Assembly: GCF_010468565.1 (NCBI RefSeq)
Contig: NZ_WUEG01000001.1
Location: forward strand, 310,001-374,000
DNA length: 64,000 nt
Direction of reading: 5' to 3'
From: Allomuricauda sp. TY007
Lineage (GTDB): Bacteria > Bacteroidota > Bacteroidia > Flavobacteriales > Flavobacteriaceae
The number at the start of each line of letters is the position of its first letter. Position 1 is the first letter of the stretch. Positions 7,713 to 16,276 of the stretch are shown here, one piece after another. A model generated the notes under the pieces. The model saw nothing but the letters and a program-made list of their open reading frames with translations, was not told the origin of the DNA and did not search any database. A program made the position numbers and the translations under genes.

Positions 7713-8409
7713 ACTCACAGAAAAATATTTTGGCAACAAGCTCTCAGACGAAGAATTTGGGAGGTTGGAGCAACTTTTGGAACAGGATGACCAGCTAAGG
7801 GATGGGTTTTACCATGAATTGGAGGTAAGGCGTGCCATTGCGCATGAAAAACACAGCACCTTGAAAAAAAGGTTCCAAGAATTGGATCGCAACACCAAAA
7901 AGAAGACCCGTTGGATCCCTTATGCTGCGGCCATTGCCCTTTTGATCAGTATCGGCTCCATTATTTATGGGTCTGGTCCCAATTATGGAGGTTTATATAC
8001 TGACAATTTTGAGGTTTACCCCAATGTAATAAACCTTGTGACACGCGGAGGGGACGAAACTGAAAACAGTGAAACAACAGCCTTTGAATTTTATGAAGCG
8101 GGAAATTATGACAAAGCCACGAAGGCATTTGACAGTCTTTACAAAAAACAGCCCAAAGACTATTTGCTTTTTTATAAGGGTGTGAGCCTTTTGGCCCAAA
8201 ACCGAACAGAAGAAGGCATCCGGGCATTGGAAAGTTATGGTTGGGACCTAAACGGGAGTGATTTCGCCATTGCCTCAAATTGGTATTTGGGCCTGGCCCA
8301 TCTAAAACAGAAAGAAGTGGACCAAGCCAAAACTTTTTTGAAAAAGGTAGCTACCTCAGAAAGCAATTTGAACGATCAAGCCCGGAAATTACTAAAACAA
8401 TTGGACTGA
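7699..8409 (+). CDS. Probable membrane anti-sigma factor with periplasmic TPR-like region
   Basis: A 236-residue protein translated from an ATG inside the end of the sigma gene. Residues 1-70 are charged and helical and open with LTEKYFGNKLSDEEFGRLEQLL, the kind of short N-terminal segment found on Bacteroidota FecR-like and TPR anti-sigma proteins. One membrane helix follows (about residues 73-90, IPYAAAIALLISIGSIIYG). Residues about 120-236 contain TPR-like helical pairs (AFEFYEAGNYDKATKAFDSLY, YYLGLAHLK-like WYLGLAHLKQKEVDQAKTF). The expected topology is N-terminus inside and TPR region outside. No zinc-binding anti-sigma motif is present. The anti-sigma role is inferred from position and topology. 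Its 3' end overlaps the convergent CHAT protease gene by 18 bases. Confidence 0.65.
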   Translation: MKKHELTEKYFGNKLSDEEFGRLEQLLEQDDQLRDGFYHELEVRRAIAHEKHSTLKKRFQELDRNTKKKTRWIPYAAAIALLISIGSIIYGSGPNYGGLYTDNFEVYPNVINLVTRGGDETENSETTAFEFYEAGNYDKATKAFDSLYKKQPKDYLLFYKGVSLLAQNRTEEGIRALESYGWDLNGSDFAIASNWYLGLAHLKQKEVDQAKTFLKKVATSESNLNDQARKLLKQLD

Positions 8410-11370
8410 TCCCTTTCTTCTGAAACGTATAAAGTAAAAAATTCCGCCAATCATAAGGACTCCGGCAACAATGTACCATGACCAATTTTTTGGGGAAGTG
8501 GCAATTGGTGCCGTATCGCCATTGACTATAAATCCGGCCCAATAATAAGGGTGCAATCTTAACGGATTGTTTTCAATAAAATCCTGTTTTGCCTTGGCCA
8601 ATGCGGTTGCTTTATTTTTGCCCTCGTCCAAATAGTGGTAAAAGGAAACCATTATTTCGGACGTTTCCTTATCGGGCACTTCCCATAAACTATACACACT
8701 GGACCGCACTCCGGAATAGGTCAATGCCCTTGATAGGCTTAAAAAACCTTCGCCTGCTGCCAATTTTCCCACACCGGTATTGCAAGCACTCAACACAACC
8801 AGTTCTGCGGGCAGATACATGCCATATAAGGAGGAAAAATCAAAAAAATCGTTGTTTTGGAAAATCAGGCTCGATCGGGTATGCTCTTCCTCATCTAAAA
8901 CCGCATGCATTGCCAAGTGGTAAATTTTATACTTATTTGCATGATCCATAAAGTTTTTAACGGAAGCTTCATCGTCCAAAAACAAATCGCCATCAAGAGC
9001 CGCAGAAATCTTCTCAGCCTCCTTTTTGGCTCCTTTTATATCTCTGAAGCGAACGCCCCTCATTGTCATGCCATCGTCGCCAGTTTCGTATTGAGGAGCA
9101 AAAGCTGCCAACAGATCCTGATGCTCCTTGGGTCGATGGGGGTTTTCTTTTAAAAAATACCATAACGCCAACGAATTAGCATATTGGATGCCATACGAAT
9201 TTACCAGGGGTTCTTCCCCATTTTCAAGTACTTCGAATGGTAAATAGTGCAAAAAATCATCGGGAATAATGGTCAGGTTCCTGTACTTGCCCAATTCATC
9301 TTGAAAGGGTTCCACCAACTCTTGGTACAGTTCCTGTGCCAATGGCCGGGTGTTTTTCTGTGGATTTTGCAGATTTTGGTAAAATGCCGTCAACTTGGTT
9401 TTTAATGAATCGGTTTGCGCCAAGCGGTACAACTGAAGACTGTCTTGTGAAATGGTCATGGCAAAAATGCGTTCATTTCCCAAAAAATATTTTACCAGTA
9501 GTTCATTCCCTGTTAAGTGGCCCTGGATATCTTGAAGGCTAATCTGTTTGTTGTAAAAGGATTGCAGCAAAGGGTCTTTGTCGTAGATCTCAGCATCCAA
9601 TTTTGATATGGCCTCCCGTAACTCCTTTCGGGCTTCATTATCCTGCCCAGTGTTTTTTAACTGGAATTGCAGAAGGTTTCGCCTATCCAGCATACTTTCT
9701 TCCACAGAAAGAAACCGAAAGTATTTGCGTTCAAATTCATTGCGCAATACCTGCGAATTATTGGCTTCCATTTTTGCCAGTATTGTAGGGGACAATGGGA
9801 TGGACAATGTAGTGTGCACCTCATAAATCCCTTCATTGATCTCTTTGTTCAGGTCATTCAAACTGGCATTGTATTCCCCGTTCTGATAGTAGAGCCCAAA
9901 AACCTCCGCTGCCATTACATACAAATATTTGGCATGTTGGGCATCCGTTCTGTCCTGGGTCCGAAGGAACGTTTCCTTGTAAAAGCCTGCCACATCTTTG
10001 AGTGCCATGACAAAATAAGAACTATGCCTTTGCTCAAAAATATCCATGGTGACCTCTTCCGGAGAGTCGGCCTCACCTTCGGTCAAAACAGACAAAGCCC
10101 TTTCAATGGTACTTTGTGCTTCCAAAACATGGTTCAGTTTACTTTGCAATGTCCCTTTTTTGATCAAAATATTGACCACGTTCACCTGGCCTATCGGTTC
10201 TTGGTCATTTATGGCCAAAGCTTCGTCCAAAAAATCGATTGCCCGTGCATATTCCTTTTCAAGGGTAGCCAGTTTGGTTTGTTTGGTATAGGCCAGCATT
10301 TCATAGTACGGTTGTTGATAAGTTTTGGCAATGTCCAGGGTTTGGATTAGGGTTTGCGAGGCCCTATCGTCCCATCCGTTTTGAATGGCATGATCTGCGT
10401 AGTCAAGCAATGCTGCCAAATAGTAGTGGCTGTTCTGTTCTTTTTCTTTTTGGTTCGATGTGGCAAAAAGAGCACTGAATCCATCCAATTGTTTTTTTGC
10501 TTTTACGGACTGCCCAGAAAAAGTACAATACATCATATTCAGCCTTGATTTATTGAAGACATCACTGGTTTGAAGGGCATCATCAGGTACTTTGTTCAAG
10601 GCGTCGAACAGTTTTTCGGCCTTGGCCGTGTCCCCATATTCGATATATAATTTCATCATATTTCCATAAAGGGTAATGAGGTAAGTAGGGTCAATGCCGC
10701 TGTCTCTTTCCCAATGTATTTTTGCCTGTTCAAAACTTTTCAACCGTTCGGAGAAAAAGCCGATCCGCCTATAAACGGTAGCCAAATTGTTATAGGCCAG
10801 GCCCAAATCGAAATCCTTGCTTTCTTCAAAGGTCTTGTACAGCTCAATGGATTGTTGGTACAACTCAATGGCTTCCGTGAAATTGTCAAGTCGGTCATTG
10901 ATATATCCCAGATCATAGATATAATCGGCCCTACTTTTTTTCTCTATGGTGGAATCCATCAGGGTCAGACCCTCGGTGCCTTTTTCCAGTGCCGCTTGCC
11001 AATCGCCGGAATACGCCAATGAATGGTACAGCCCGTTATAAATATTCAATCGGTACTGGTTATCTTTTGGAGCGGTGTCCCTGTCGATCAGTTGAAGTGC
11101 GTTTTGATATTTTTCGATCGCACTTTTATAATTGCCATCGGCTTGAAATAAACTTGCTTCACAAAACAGCAATTTGCTCCTATAGGTATGGTATTCTACT
11201 TTGTTTTGGGTAGTTAGACCAACTATTTCCTTCCAATGGTCCTTTGAAAGTTGGTAGGCTTGCTCTTTTAATAGACTGTCGGCTTCCTGAATCTTTTCTG
11301 ATAAATCGTTTTGGAAAGCGAAAGCGCACTCTGCAAAAATGCACATAAGCAGTAATAGAGGTTTTTTCAT
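8392..11370 (-). CDS. Exported TPR-CHAT protease with C-terminal membrane anchor
   Basis: A protein of 992 residues from the ATG at 11370; a TTG three codons upstream is less likely. It has a signal peptide (about 1-20, LLLLMCIFAECAFAF), then many TPR units over about residues 25-560 (for example AIEKYQNALQLI, AIELYQQSIELYKTF, NNLATVYRRIGFFSERL). A caspase-like CHAT domain covers about 600-935, with the likely catalytic His 822 in HLAMHA and Cys 863 in LSACNTG. Near the end are a hydrophobic helix (about 965-985, WYIVAGVLMIGGIFYFI) and a basic tail RFRRKG. The layout predicts TPR and CHAT domains outside the inner membrane. CHAT proteases cleave protein partners. Here the adjacent TPR anti-sigma-like protein is an obvious candidate substrate, though this is inference. 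Confidence 0.85.
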   Translation of the reverse strand: MKKPLLLLMCIFAECAFAFQNDLSEKIQEADSLLKEQAYQLSKDHWKEIVGLTTQNKVEYHTYRSKLLFCEASLFQADGNYKSAIEKYQNALQLIDRDTAPKDNQYRLNIYNGLYHSLAYSGDWQAALEKGTEGLTLMDSTIEKKSRADYIYDLGYINDRLDNFTEAIELYQQSIELYKTFEESKDFDLGLAYNNLATVYRRIGFFSERLKSFEQAKIHWERDSGIDPTYLITLYGNMMKLYIEYGDTAKAEKLFDALNKVPDDALQTSDVFNKSRLNMMYCTFSGQSVKAKKQLDGFSALFATSNQKEKEQNSHYYLAALLDYADHAIQNGWDDRASQTLIQTLDIAKTYQQPYYEMLAYTKQTKLATLEKEYARAIDFLDEALAINDQEPIGQVNVVNILIKKGTLQSKLNHVLEAQSTIERALSVLTEGEADSPEEVTMDIFEQRHSSYFVMALKDVAGFYKETFLRTQDRTDAQHAKYLYVMAAEVFGLYYQNGEYNASLNDLNKEINEGIYEVHTTLSIPLSPTILAKMEANNSQVLRNEFERKYFRFLSVEESMLDRRNLLQFQLKNTGQDNEARKELREAISKLDAEIYDKDPLLQSFYNKQISLQDIQGHLTGNELLVKYFLGNERIFAMTISQDSLQLYRLAQTDSLKTKLTAFYQNLQNPQKNTRPLAQELYQELVEPFQDELGKYRNLTIIPDDFLHYLPFEVLENGEEPLVNSYGIQYANSLALWYFLKENPHRPKEHQDLLAAFAPQYETGDDGMTMRGVRFRDIKGAKKEAEKISAALDGDLFLDDEASVKNFMDHANKYKIYHLAMHAVLDEEEHTRSSLIFQNNDFFDFSSLYGMYLPAELVVLSACNTGVGKLAAGEGFLSLSRALTYSGVRSSVYSLWEVPDKETSEIMVSFYHYLDEGKNKATALAKAKQDFIENNPLRLHPYYWAGFIVNGDTAPIATSPKNWSWYIVAGVLMIGGIFYFIRFRRKGSVQLF

Positions 11371-11379
11371 GTATGGCAA

Positions 11380-11831
11380 TTAAATACTTTGCTAAAATAA
11401 GGTTTCATATTTGGATGGTGGCCTCCTCCCATATATAGGGGCCTGTCATAACCAGAGAATCGGGGCTGTAAACAATAGGGTTTAAGTAATTTGTGATGGC
11501 CTTAAAGTTGGAGACGCACTTTTTAAAGTGAAGCCGTTAAATGTATTTGATGACAGAGGTTATAGATCGGCTTACTACTCTTTTCTCTTTCACTTAACCC
11601 ATTCCTTAATAATGCAATTACTGGCCGCACTTAAGAAACGGCTTTATTTTTTATCTCAAATCTTTATTGTTACATTTTGTAACAATAAAGAAAAATATCA
11701 TATCTTAGTTCTCATATCCATAGTGATAATTTGATTTTCTCAAGGGTTAACCATAACGTATGTAAGGTTTCAAGGTCATTGAGAATCAACTTGTTGACAG
11801 TAATGCATAAAAACAACTAAACAGAATCAGA
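11380..11831. other. Intergenic region between CHAT protease and esterase genes
   Basis: About 450 bases with no convincing gene. A short frame at 11528-11734 has no recognisable features and poor codon character. The only clear structure is the palindrome at 11662-11690. Promoters for the divergent CHAT gene (minus) and the esterase gene (plus) must lie here, but no box could be assigned with confidence. Confidence 0.5.
11662..11690. promoter_or_regulatory. Perfect 12-bp-arm palindrome, probable operator
   Basis: The arm ctttattgttac (11662-11673) is the exact reverse complement of 11679-11690, with a 5-base centre (attt t). The core TTGTTAC-N5-GTAACAA is operator-like. Neither strand has a T-run after the hairpin, so a terminator is unlikely. 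It lies about 140 bases before the esterase gene and about 290 bases from the CHAT gene start. Confidence 0.45.
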
Positions 11832-13040
11832 ATGAAAAAAACACTAAACAAACTGAGTAGATTCAGCATTCAATTGATGCTGGTGGCCCTAACCTTGCCT
11901 TTGGCGGCCATCGGCCAAGAAGTGGGTTCAATGGAGCGACTGGTCTCTCCTGAAGTTGCCGATGACAACACGGTAACCTTTAGAATCAAGGCGCCAAAGG
12001 CGGAGAATGTGGTCTTATCGGGCAATTGGATGCCAATGATAGGTGAGGGAATGGCGATGACTCGAAAAACCGTAACACTGACCAAGGACGAAAACGGTAT
12101 TTGGTCCACCACGGTTGGTCCATTAGAACCAGAGCTTTACGGGTACAGTTTTGTGGTAGACGGAGTTAACACCTTGGACACCGCCAATTTATTGGTTGCA
12201 CGCGACGGAGCATTTAGAACAGAAAGTGTGCTGTACATTCCTGGGAAGGCCTCCGAACTCTATTGGGCCAAAACAGGACCAAAAGGCTCAGTTCACAAAA
12301 TTTGGTACGAGTCCCCAACCCTGGACTTAACCCGTAGAATGTACGTTTACACCCCACCAGGCTATGCCGATAGCAGTGAAGACTATCCTGTTCTGTACCT
12401 ATTGCACGGAGGAGGCGGAGACGAAGAGGCATGGCCAACCCTAGGCGTTGCAAACCATATCTTAGACAATCTTATCAATTCAGGAAAAGCCAAACCCATG
12501 ATTGTGGTGATGACCAATGGTAATCCGGGCCAAGCCGCCGCTTTGACGGTAAGTCCAAAATTGGAACCTTCAACACAACCTGCGGGAGGCATGGCAAATA
12601 TGTTGTTTGAAAAAAGTTTGGTCAATGACGTAATCCCTTATATTGAATCACACTTTCGAGTGAAAGCCAACAAAGAAAATCGTGCTTTGACCGGCTTGAG
12701 CATGGGCGGCCTGCAGACCATGAACACCTCTTTTGAAAACCCCGAGCTGTTCGATTATATAGGTGTGATGAGCATGGGCTTTGCCGATCTCAGTCGTTTT
12801 GGAATTGAGGTGGACCATTCTAAAAGAGGTGAGCAAATAGAAGCCTTAAAAGCTGCCGACCCTGAACTTTATTGGATTGCTTGCGGAACGGACGATTTCT
12901 TGTACCAAAGTGTAGTTGATATGCGAAATGAGCTGGACAAACATGATTTTGACTACACCTATCGCGAAAGCACCGGCGGACATACATGGTCCAATTGGAG
13001 AATCTATCTATCGGAATTCGCACCGATGTTGTTTAAATAA
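11832..13040 (+). CDS. Secreted esterase with N-terminal E-set domain (CE1-like)
   Basis: A 402-residue protein with a signal peptide cleaved near AIGQ (about residue 29). Residues about 40-140 form a CBM48-like E-set domain (VTFRIKAPKAENVVLSGNW, ELYGYSFVVDG). Residues about 150-402 form an alpha/beta-hydrolase of the esterase D/feruloyl-esterase-like family. It has an oxyanion-hole strand (LYLLHGGGGDE, about 188-198), the nucleophile Ser 290 in GLSMGG, a likely Asp in CGTDDF (about 350) and His in GGHTW (about 383). It probably removes acyl groups from polysaccharides or oligosaccharides. It is flanked by its own terminator at 13099-13131. A possible operator lies at 11662-11690. Confidence 0.85.
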   Translation: MKKTLNKLSRFSIQLMLVALTLPLAAIGQEVGSMERLVSPEVADDNTVTFRIKAPKAENVVLSGNWMPMIGEGMAMTRKTVTLTKDENGIWSTTVGPLEPELYGYSFVVDGVNTLDTANLLVARDGAFRTESVLYIPGKASELYWAKTGPKGSVHKIWYESPTLDLTRRMYVYTPPGYADSSEDYPVLYLLHGGGGDEEAWPTLGVANHILDNLINSGKAKPMIVVMTNGNPGQAAALTVSPKLEPSTQPAGGMANMLFEKSLVNDVIPYIESHFRVKANKENRALTGLSMGGLQTMNTSFENPELFDYIGVMSMGFADLSRFGIEVDHSKRGEQIEALKAADPELYWIACGTDDFLYQSVVDMRNELDKHDFDYTYRESTGGHTWSNWRIYLSEFAPMLFK

Positions 13041-13098
13041 TAAGGTAAAAGGTATCTTGAATTCCCACTAAATCAAAATATAGATCTTTTTACTATTT

Positions 13099-13131
13099 AA
13101 ACCCTTTCAAGTCCTAGATTTGGAAGGGTTT
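13099..13131 (+). terminator. Rho-independent terminator of the esterase gene
   Basis: An 8-bp stem (aaaccctt at 13099-13106 with aagggttt at 13124-13131) is followed by a run of six T (13129-13134). It lies 58 bases after the esterase stop codon. Confidence 0.75.
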
Positions 13132-13185
13132 TTTGTAGACGGCTTCGTATGACAGACTTGTTCCAAGAATTCACTAATTTGCTAC

Positions 13186-13192
13186 AAAGGAG
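13186..13192 (+). promoter_or_regulatory. Strong Shine-Dalgarno site (AAAGGAG)
   Basis: AAAGGAG lies 6 bases before the ATG at 13199. Such sites are unusual in Bacteroidota, where most genes here have A/T-rich leaders, and this one supports the chosen start of the histidine kinase gene. Confidence 0.6.
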
Positions 13193-13198
13193 AACAAC

Positions 13199-14290
13199 AT
13201 GCTCACCGCCGAACAAAAACTCAAGGAACGCATAAAGGAACTTACCTGTCTGTACGAGGTAACTTCACTCATCGTCAACTGTGATTACGATGATATGGAA
13301 ACCGCATTGCTCGGCATTGTGCAATGTTTGGAGCGCGCCTGGCAGTTCGATAAGGAAACCTATGTGGAGCTTTCCACTCCTGAGCATTTGATCAAAACCG
13401 AAGAAAAAGGAGATACCTACGTTTTTTTAATATCGGCCATAACCGTGTTCAATAAACCAAAGGGCGAGATAAAAGTCGGATACCCTTCCCCAAAATATCA
13501 GCTCAAGGATTTTTTGGAAGAGGAACAGCAACTCTTGGACAATGTCTGCCTAAAAGTGGGCAATTTGTTGGAACGCAAGGAAATCAAAGAAAAGGAAGAA
13601 CATATCCGAAGACAGGTGGAGCAATCCGACAGGCTACGCATTTTGGGAGAAATTACTGCGGGTATCGCCCACGAGCTCAACACCCCACTGGCTAATATTT
13701 TGGGCTTTACCGAGCTTTTAAAAGAGCGAATAAGTAATGATGAACAGGCGCTCAAAGATTTGGACAAAATTATTACCAACACCATATTTTCAAGGGAGGT
13801 GGTCAAAAAACTGATGTTCTTTGCCTGCGAAATGCCCGAAACACGAGAAGTTATCAATGTAGTTGAGGTTATGGAAGAAGCTATCAATATGTTGCGAACC
13901 ACTTTGCGCCAAAATGATGTTTCTTGCAAATTTGAACATTCCGAGGACACCATCGAGTTGCGCATCGATAAAATCCAGTTGACCCAAGTAATTTTCAACC
14001 TGATTGTAAATGCTATTTATTTTGCACCGCCCAAAAGCACCATTTTTGTTTTCCTTGGAATCGAAAAAGAAAATGTTGTCCTAAAAATTGCAGATCAAGG
14101 CCCAGGCATCCCCGAAGAATCCATGGCGCACATTTTCGACCCTTTTTTTACGACCAAACCCGTTGGCGAGGGATCAGGATTGGGACTTAGCGTGGTGCAC
14201 GGCATAGTACAAAGCCATAAAGGAAGCATTGCGGTTACACCAAATATGCCAACAGGCACTATCTTTACAATACAATTCCCAAAAAAGTAA
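13199..14290 (+). CDS. Cytoplasmic sensor histidine kinase (NtrB/AtoS-like)
   Basis: A 363-residue kinase without membrane helices. Residues about 1-130 form a GAF-like sensory region (KELTCLYEVTSLI near residue 13). The dimerisation/phosphoacceptor helix follows with His 158 in GIAHELNTPLANILG. The ATP-binding domain has an N-box (QVIFNLIVNAIYFAP), a G1 box (DQGPGIP), an F-box (IFDPFFTTK) and a G2 box (GSGLGLS). It is followed after 5 bases by an NtrC-type regulator, its likely partner. The absence of a membrane anchor suggests it senses an intracellular signal, perhaps redox, nitrogen or energy status; nothing in the sequence identifies it. Confidence 0.9.
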   Translation: MLTAEQKLKERIKELTCLYEVTSLIVNCDYDDMETALLGIVQCLERAWQFDKETYVELSTPEHLIKTEEKGDTYVFLISAITVFNKPKGEIKVGYPSPKYQLKDFLEEEQQLLDNVCLKVGNLLERKEIKEKEEHIRRQVEQSDRLRILGEITAGIAHELNTPLANILGFTELLKERISNDEQALKDLDKIITNTIFSREVVKKLMFFACEMPETREVINVVEVMEEAINMLRTTLRQNDVSCKFEHSEDTIELRIDKIQLTQVIFNLIVNAIYFAPPKSTIFVFLGIEKENVVLKIADQGPGIPEESMAHIFDPFFTTKPVGEGSGLGLSVVHGIVQSHKGSIAVTPNMPTGTIFTIQFPKK

Positions 14291-14295
14291 ACACT

Positions 14296-15618
14296 TTGTT
14301 GAAAAAGGAAAACATATTGTTGGTTGATGACGACATCGATATTCTTGAACTTTTGCAACGGCATTTAAAGTCGATGGACTACCATACCTACAAAGCCGTT
14401 TCTGTAAAAGAGGCACTTTACATTTTAAAAGATACCGAGATAGATTTATTGGTAACGGATATCAATATGCCGGAAATTGATGGGTTGGAACTAGTAAAAT
14501 ATGTAGCGGAACATTACCCCAATATGCCCAAATTGGTGGTAACGGGCTTTCCATCGGTCGAAGATGCATCAAAAGTTATTCAGCACGGTGTAACGGACTA
14601 CCTTACCAAACCTTTTACCAAAGCTGAGCTGGAAGACGCTGTAAAAAAAGCCTTTGCCAGCAAAGATGCCAAGAAGACGGCCAAAACACCACCCAAAGAA
14701 AATATTGCCAAGGGCTATGCGGACATGATAGGAACCTCCGAAGCGTTCCAAAAGGTCACGGAAATTATAGATAGGGTAAAAGATAACCGGGCCACAGTTT
14801 TGGTTCGTGGAGAAAGTGGAACGGGAAAGGAACTGGTGGCACGGGCCATACATTATTCTGGAAAGTTTGACAGGGCGCCCTTTATCGCGGTAAACTGTGG
14901 TGCCATTCCAGAAAACCTTTTGGAAGCAGAACTTTTCGGTTACACCAAAGGTGCGTTTACGGGTGCCAACGAAAATCGTAACGGTTTTTTTCAGGCAGCG
15001 CACAAGGGAACTATTTTTTTGGATGAAATAGGAAACGCCACCCTGCCCGTTCAAAATAGATTGCTGCGGGTGCTTCAGGAGAAAGAAGTGACCAAAATAG
15101 GCTCGCAAAAGGCCGAAAAATTGGACGTAAGGGTTATTGCGGCGACCAATAGTGATTTGGAAGAACTTATTCAAAAAAAAACATTCAGGGAAGACCTTTA
15201 TTACCGCCTTTCCGTGGTTACGATTGATGTGCCACCTCTGAGGGAACGTTCCTCCGACATTCCTTTGTTGGTCGACAAGTTTATGCAGAAGTATGGCATT
15301 GAGTACAAAGATCGCTTTGTCCGTATTGCTAATGATGCCCTTGACGTATTGGAACGCTATTCTTGGCCTGGCAATATCCGAGAACTGGAAAACGTGGTGC
15401 AGCGCGCCGTAATTATGTGCGATGGTAAAATTACTTTGGAACACTTGCCCAATGAATTAAAGTATAAAATTGACTTCCCCAAAAAAGGCTTTAAAACGCT
15501 TCAAGAAAAGGAAAAAGAGTATATTCAAGAAGTACTCCTGTCCACCCAAGGAAACAAAACCAAAGCAGCTGAAATTTTAGGCATCAACCGGAAAACACTT
15601 CGCGAAAAACTGAAATGA
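14296..15618 (+). CDS. Sigma-54-dependent NtrC-type response regulator
   Basis: A 440-residue regulator starting at TTG (14296, or the next TTG at 14299); no in-frame ATG precedes the conserved ILLVDDD strand. The receiver domain (1-120) has Asp 55 in LLVTDINMPEIDG and Lys in LTKPF. The AAA+ domain (about 142-380) has Walker A GESGTGKE (172-179), the sigma-54-contacting loop GAFTGA (219-224), Walker B FLDEIGN and the arginine finger region LYYRLSVV. A C-terminal Fis-type helix-turn-helix (about 410-440, NKTKAAEILGINRKTLREKL) binds enhancers. A perfect -24/-12 promoter occurs about 130 bases downstream of this gene and is a likely target. Confidence 0.93.
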   Translation: MLKKENILLVDDDIDILELLQRHLKSMDYHTYKAVSVKEALYILKDTEIDLLVTDINMPEIDGLELVKYVAEHYPNMPKLVVTGFPSVEDASKVIQHGVTDYLTKPFTKAELEDAVKKAFASKDAKKTAKTPPKENIAKGYADMIGTSEAFQKVTEIIDRVKDNRATVLVRGESGTGKELVARAIHYSGKFDRAPFIAVNCGAIPENLLEAELFGYTKGAFTGANENRNGFFQAAHKGTIFLDEIGNATLPVQNRLLRVLQEKEVTKIGSQKAEKLDVRVIAATNSDLEELIQKKTFREDLYYRLSVVTIDVPPLRERSSDIPLLVDKFMQKYGIEYKDRFVRIANDALDVLERYSWPGNIRELENVVQRAVIMCDGKITLEHLPNELKYKIDFPKKGFKTLQEKEKEYIQEVLLSTQGNKTKAAEILGINRKTLREKLK

Positions 15619-15623
15619 CCACT

Positions 15624-15657
15624 GGGGCATTTTGCCCCGACTGGGTAAAGATTACCC
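15624..15657 (+). terminator. Tandem hairpins after the kinase/regulator operon
   Basis: Two adjacent 6-bp hairpins (ggggca/tgcccc at 15624-15638 and gggtaa/ttaccc at 15643-15657) are followed by TTGTTTTTC. They start 6 bases after the regulator stop codon and separate it from the sigma-54 promoter at 15748. Confidence 0.65.
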
Positions 15658-15747
15658 GACCTTGTTTTTCTTTCACGCAACTAAAACAAAGTTAAACGTC
15701 TAAAAATCAGTTTTTTATAATTTTTGAGAAACCTGTATTACTGTAAA

Positions 15748-15762
15748 TGGCACAAGGATTGC
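15748..15762 (+). promoter_or_regulatory. Sigma-54 (-24/-12) promoter
   Basis: TGGCACAAGGATTGC matches the consensus TGGCACR-N4-TTGC with the GG and GC dinucleotides exactly 12 bases apart (15749-15750 and 15761-15762). Transcription would begin near 15774, 48 bases before the GreA/Rnk-like gene. The NtrC-type regulator encoded immediately upstream is the natural activator. Confidence 0.85.
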
Positions 15763-15821
15763 CTTTGTATGCACAAAATGCTGGGATACTGTTGTAGTGC
15801 CCCGTCCGTTAAGAACTGGAA

Positions 15822-16238
15822 ATGAAATACGGAAGCCTGATTATGGAAAAAAAGGATTATGTAACGCTTAAACGAATACTGAACTTTCATAGGTACTATG
15901 AGGATTATGCCCATAAGGATGCCTTGGAACAGTTGAGCGACAGAATTGACAAGGCTTTGGTAGAGGATGAGTTGGATATTCCTGACGATGTGGTTCGGTT
16001 AAACTCAAAAGTTACGGTCGAGTTTGTAAATGGAACACGTGAAACGTTTCAATTGATTCCATCTACTCGTAGGGATCTTGAAAAGAACATGGTCTCTGTG
16101 GTCAGTACCCTTGGGGCGAGCTTGGTAGGACTTGCGGTGGATGATCACATCCAGCTCGGATTTCCATCGGATGTTCAATCTTTTAAGATAACCGGTGTGG
16201 AACAGTCCCCCCAATTATCAACCAGTTTTGATTTTTAG
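15822..16238 (+). CDS. GreA/GreB C-terminal-domain (Rnk-like) protein
   Basis: A 138-residue protein. The N-terminus (MKYGSLIMEKKDYVTLKRIL) matches the conserved opening I associate with Bacteroidota GreA/GreB-like proteins, so the ATG at 15822 is preferred over 15843. Residues about 60-135 resemble the FKBP-like C-terminal domain of Gre factors and Rnk (LNSKVTVEFVNGTRETFQLI, SVVSTLGASLVGLAVDDHIQLGF). The long coiled coil that Gre factors insert into the RNA-polymerase secondary channel is missing; only a short helical region is present. It probably binds RNA polymerase. It is the first gene behind the sigma-54 promoter at 15748. Confidence 0.8.
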   Translation: MKYGSLIMEKKDYVTLKRILNFHRYYEDYAHKDALEQLSDRIDKALVEDELDIPDDVVRLNSKVTVEFVNGTRETFQLIPSTRRDLEKNMVSVVSTLGASLVGLAVDDHIQLGFPSDVQSFKITGVEQSPQLSTSFDF

Positions 16239-16276
16239 AAAAAGAAAACAATTATAAACCCTAAATATATACAGTT

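Noticed and set aside
11528..11734. Small plus-strand frame between CHAT and esterase genes
   Set aside because: It has no leader signal or recognisable domain, and it contains the perfect palindrome, so it is more likely regulatory DNA.
15624..15657. Riboswitch or structured RNA
   Set aside because: Two small perfect hairpins with a following T-run fit a tandem terminator, and the downstream promoter starts later.
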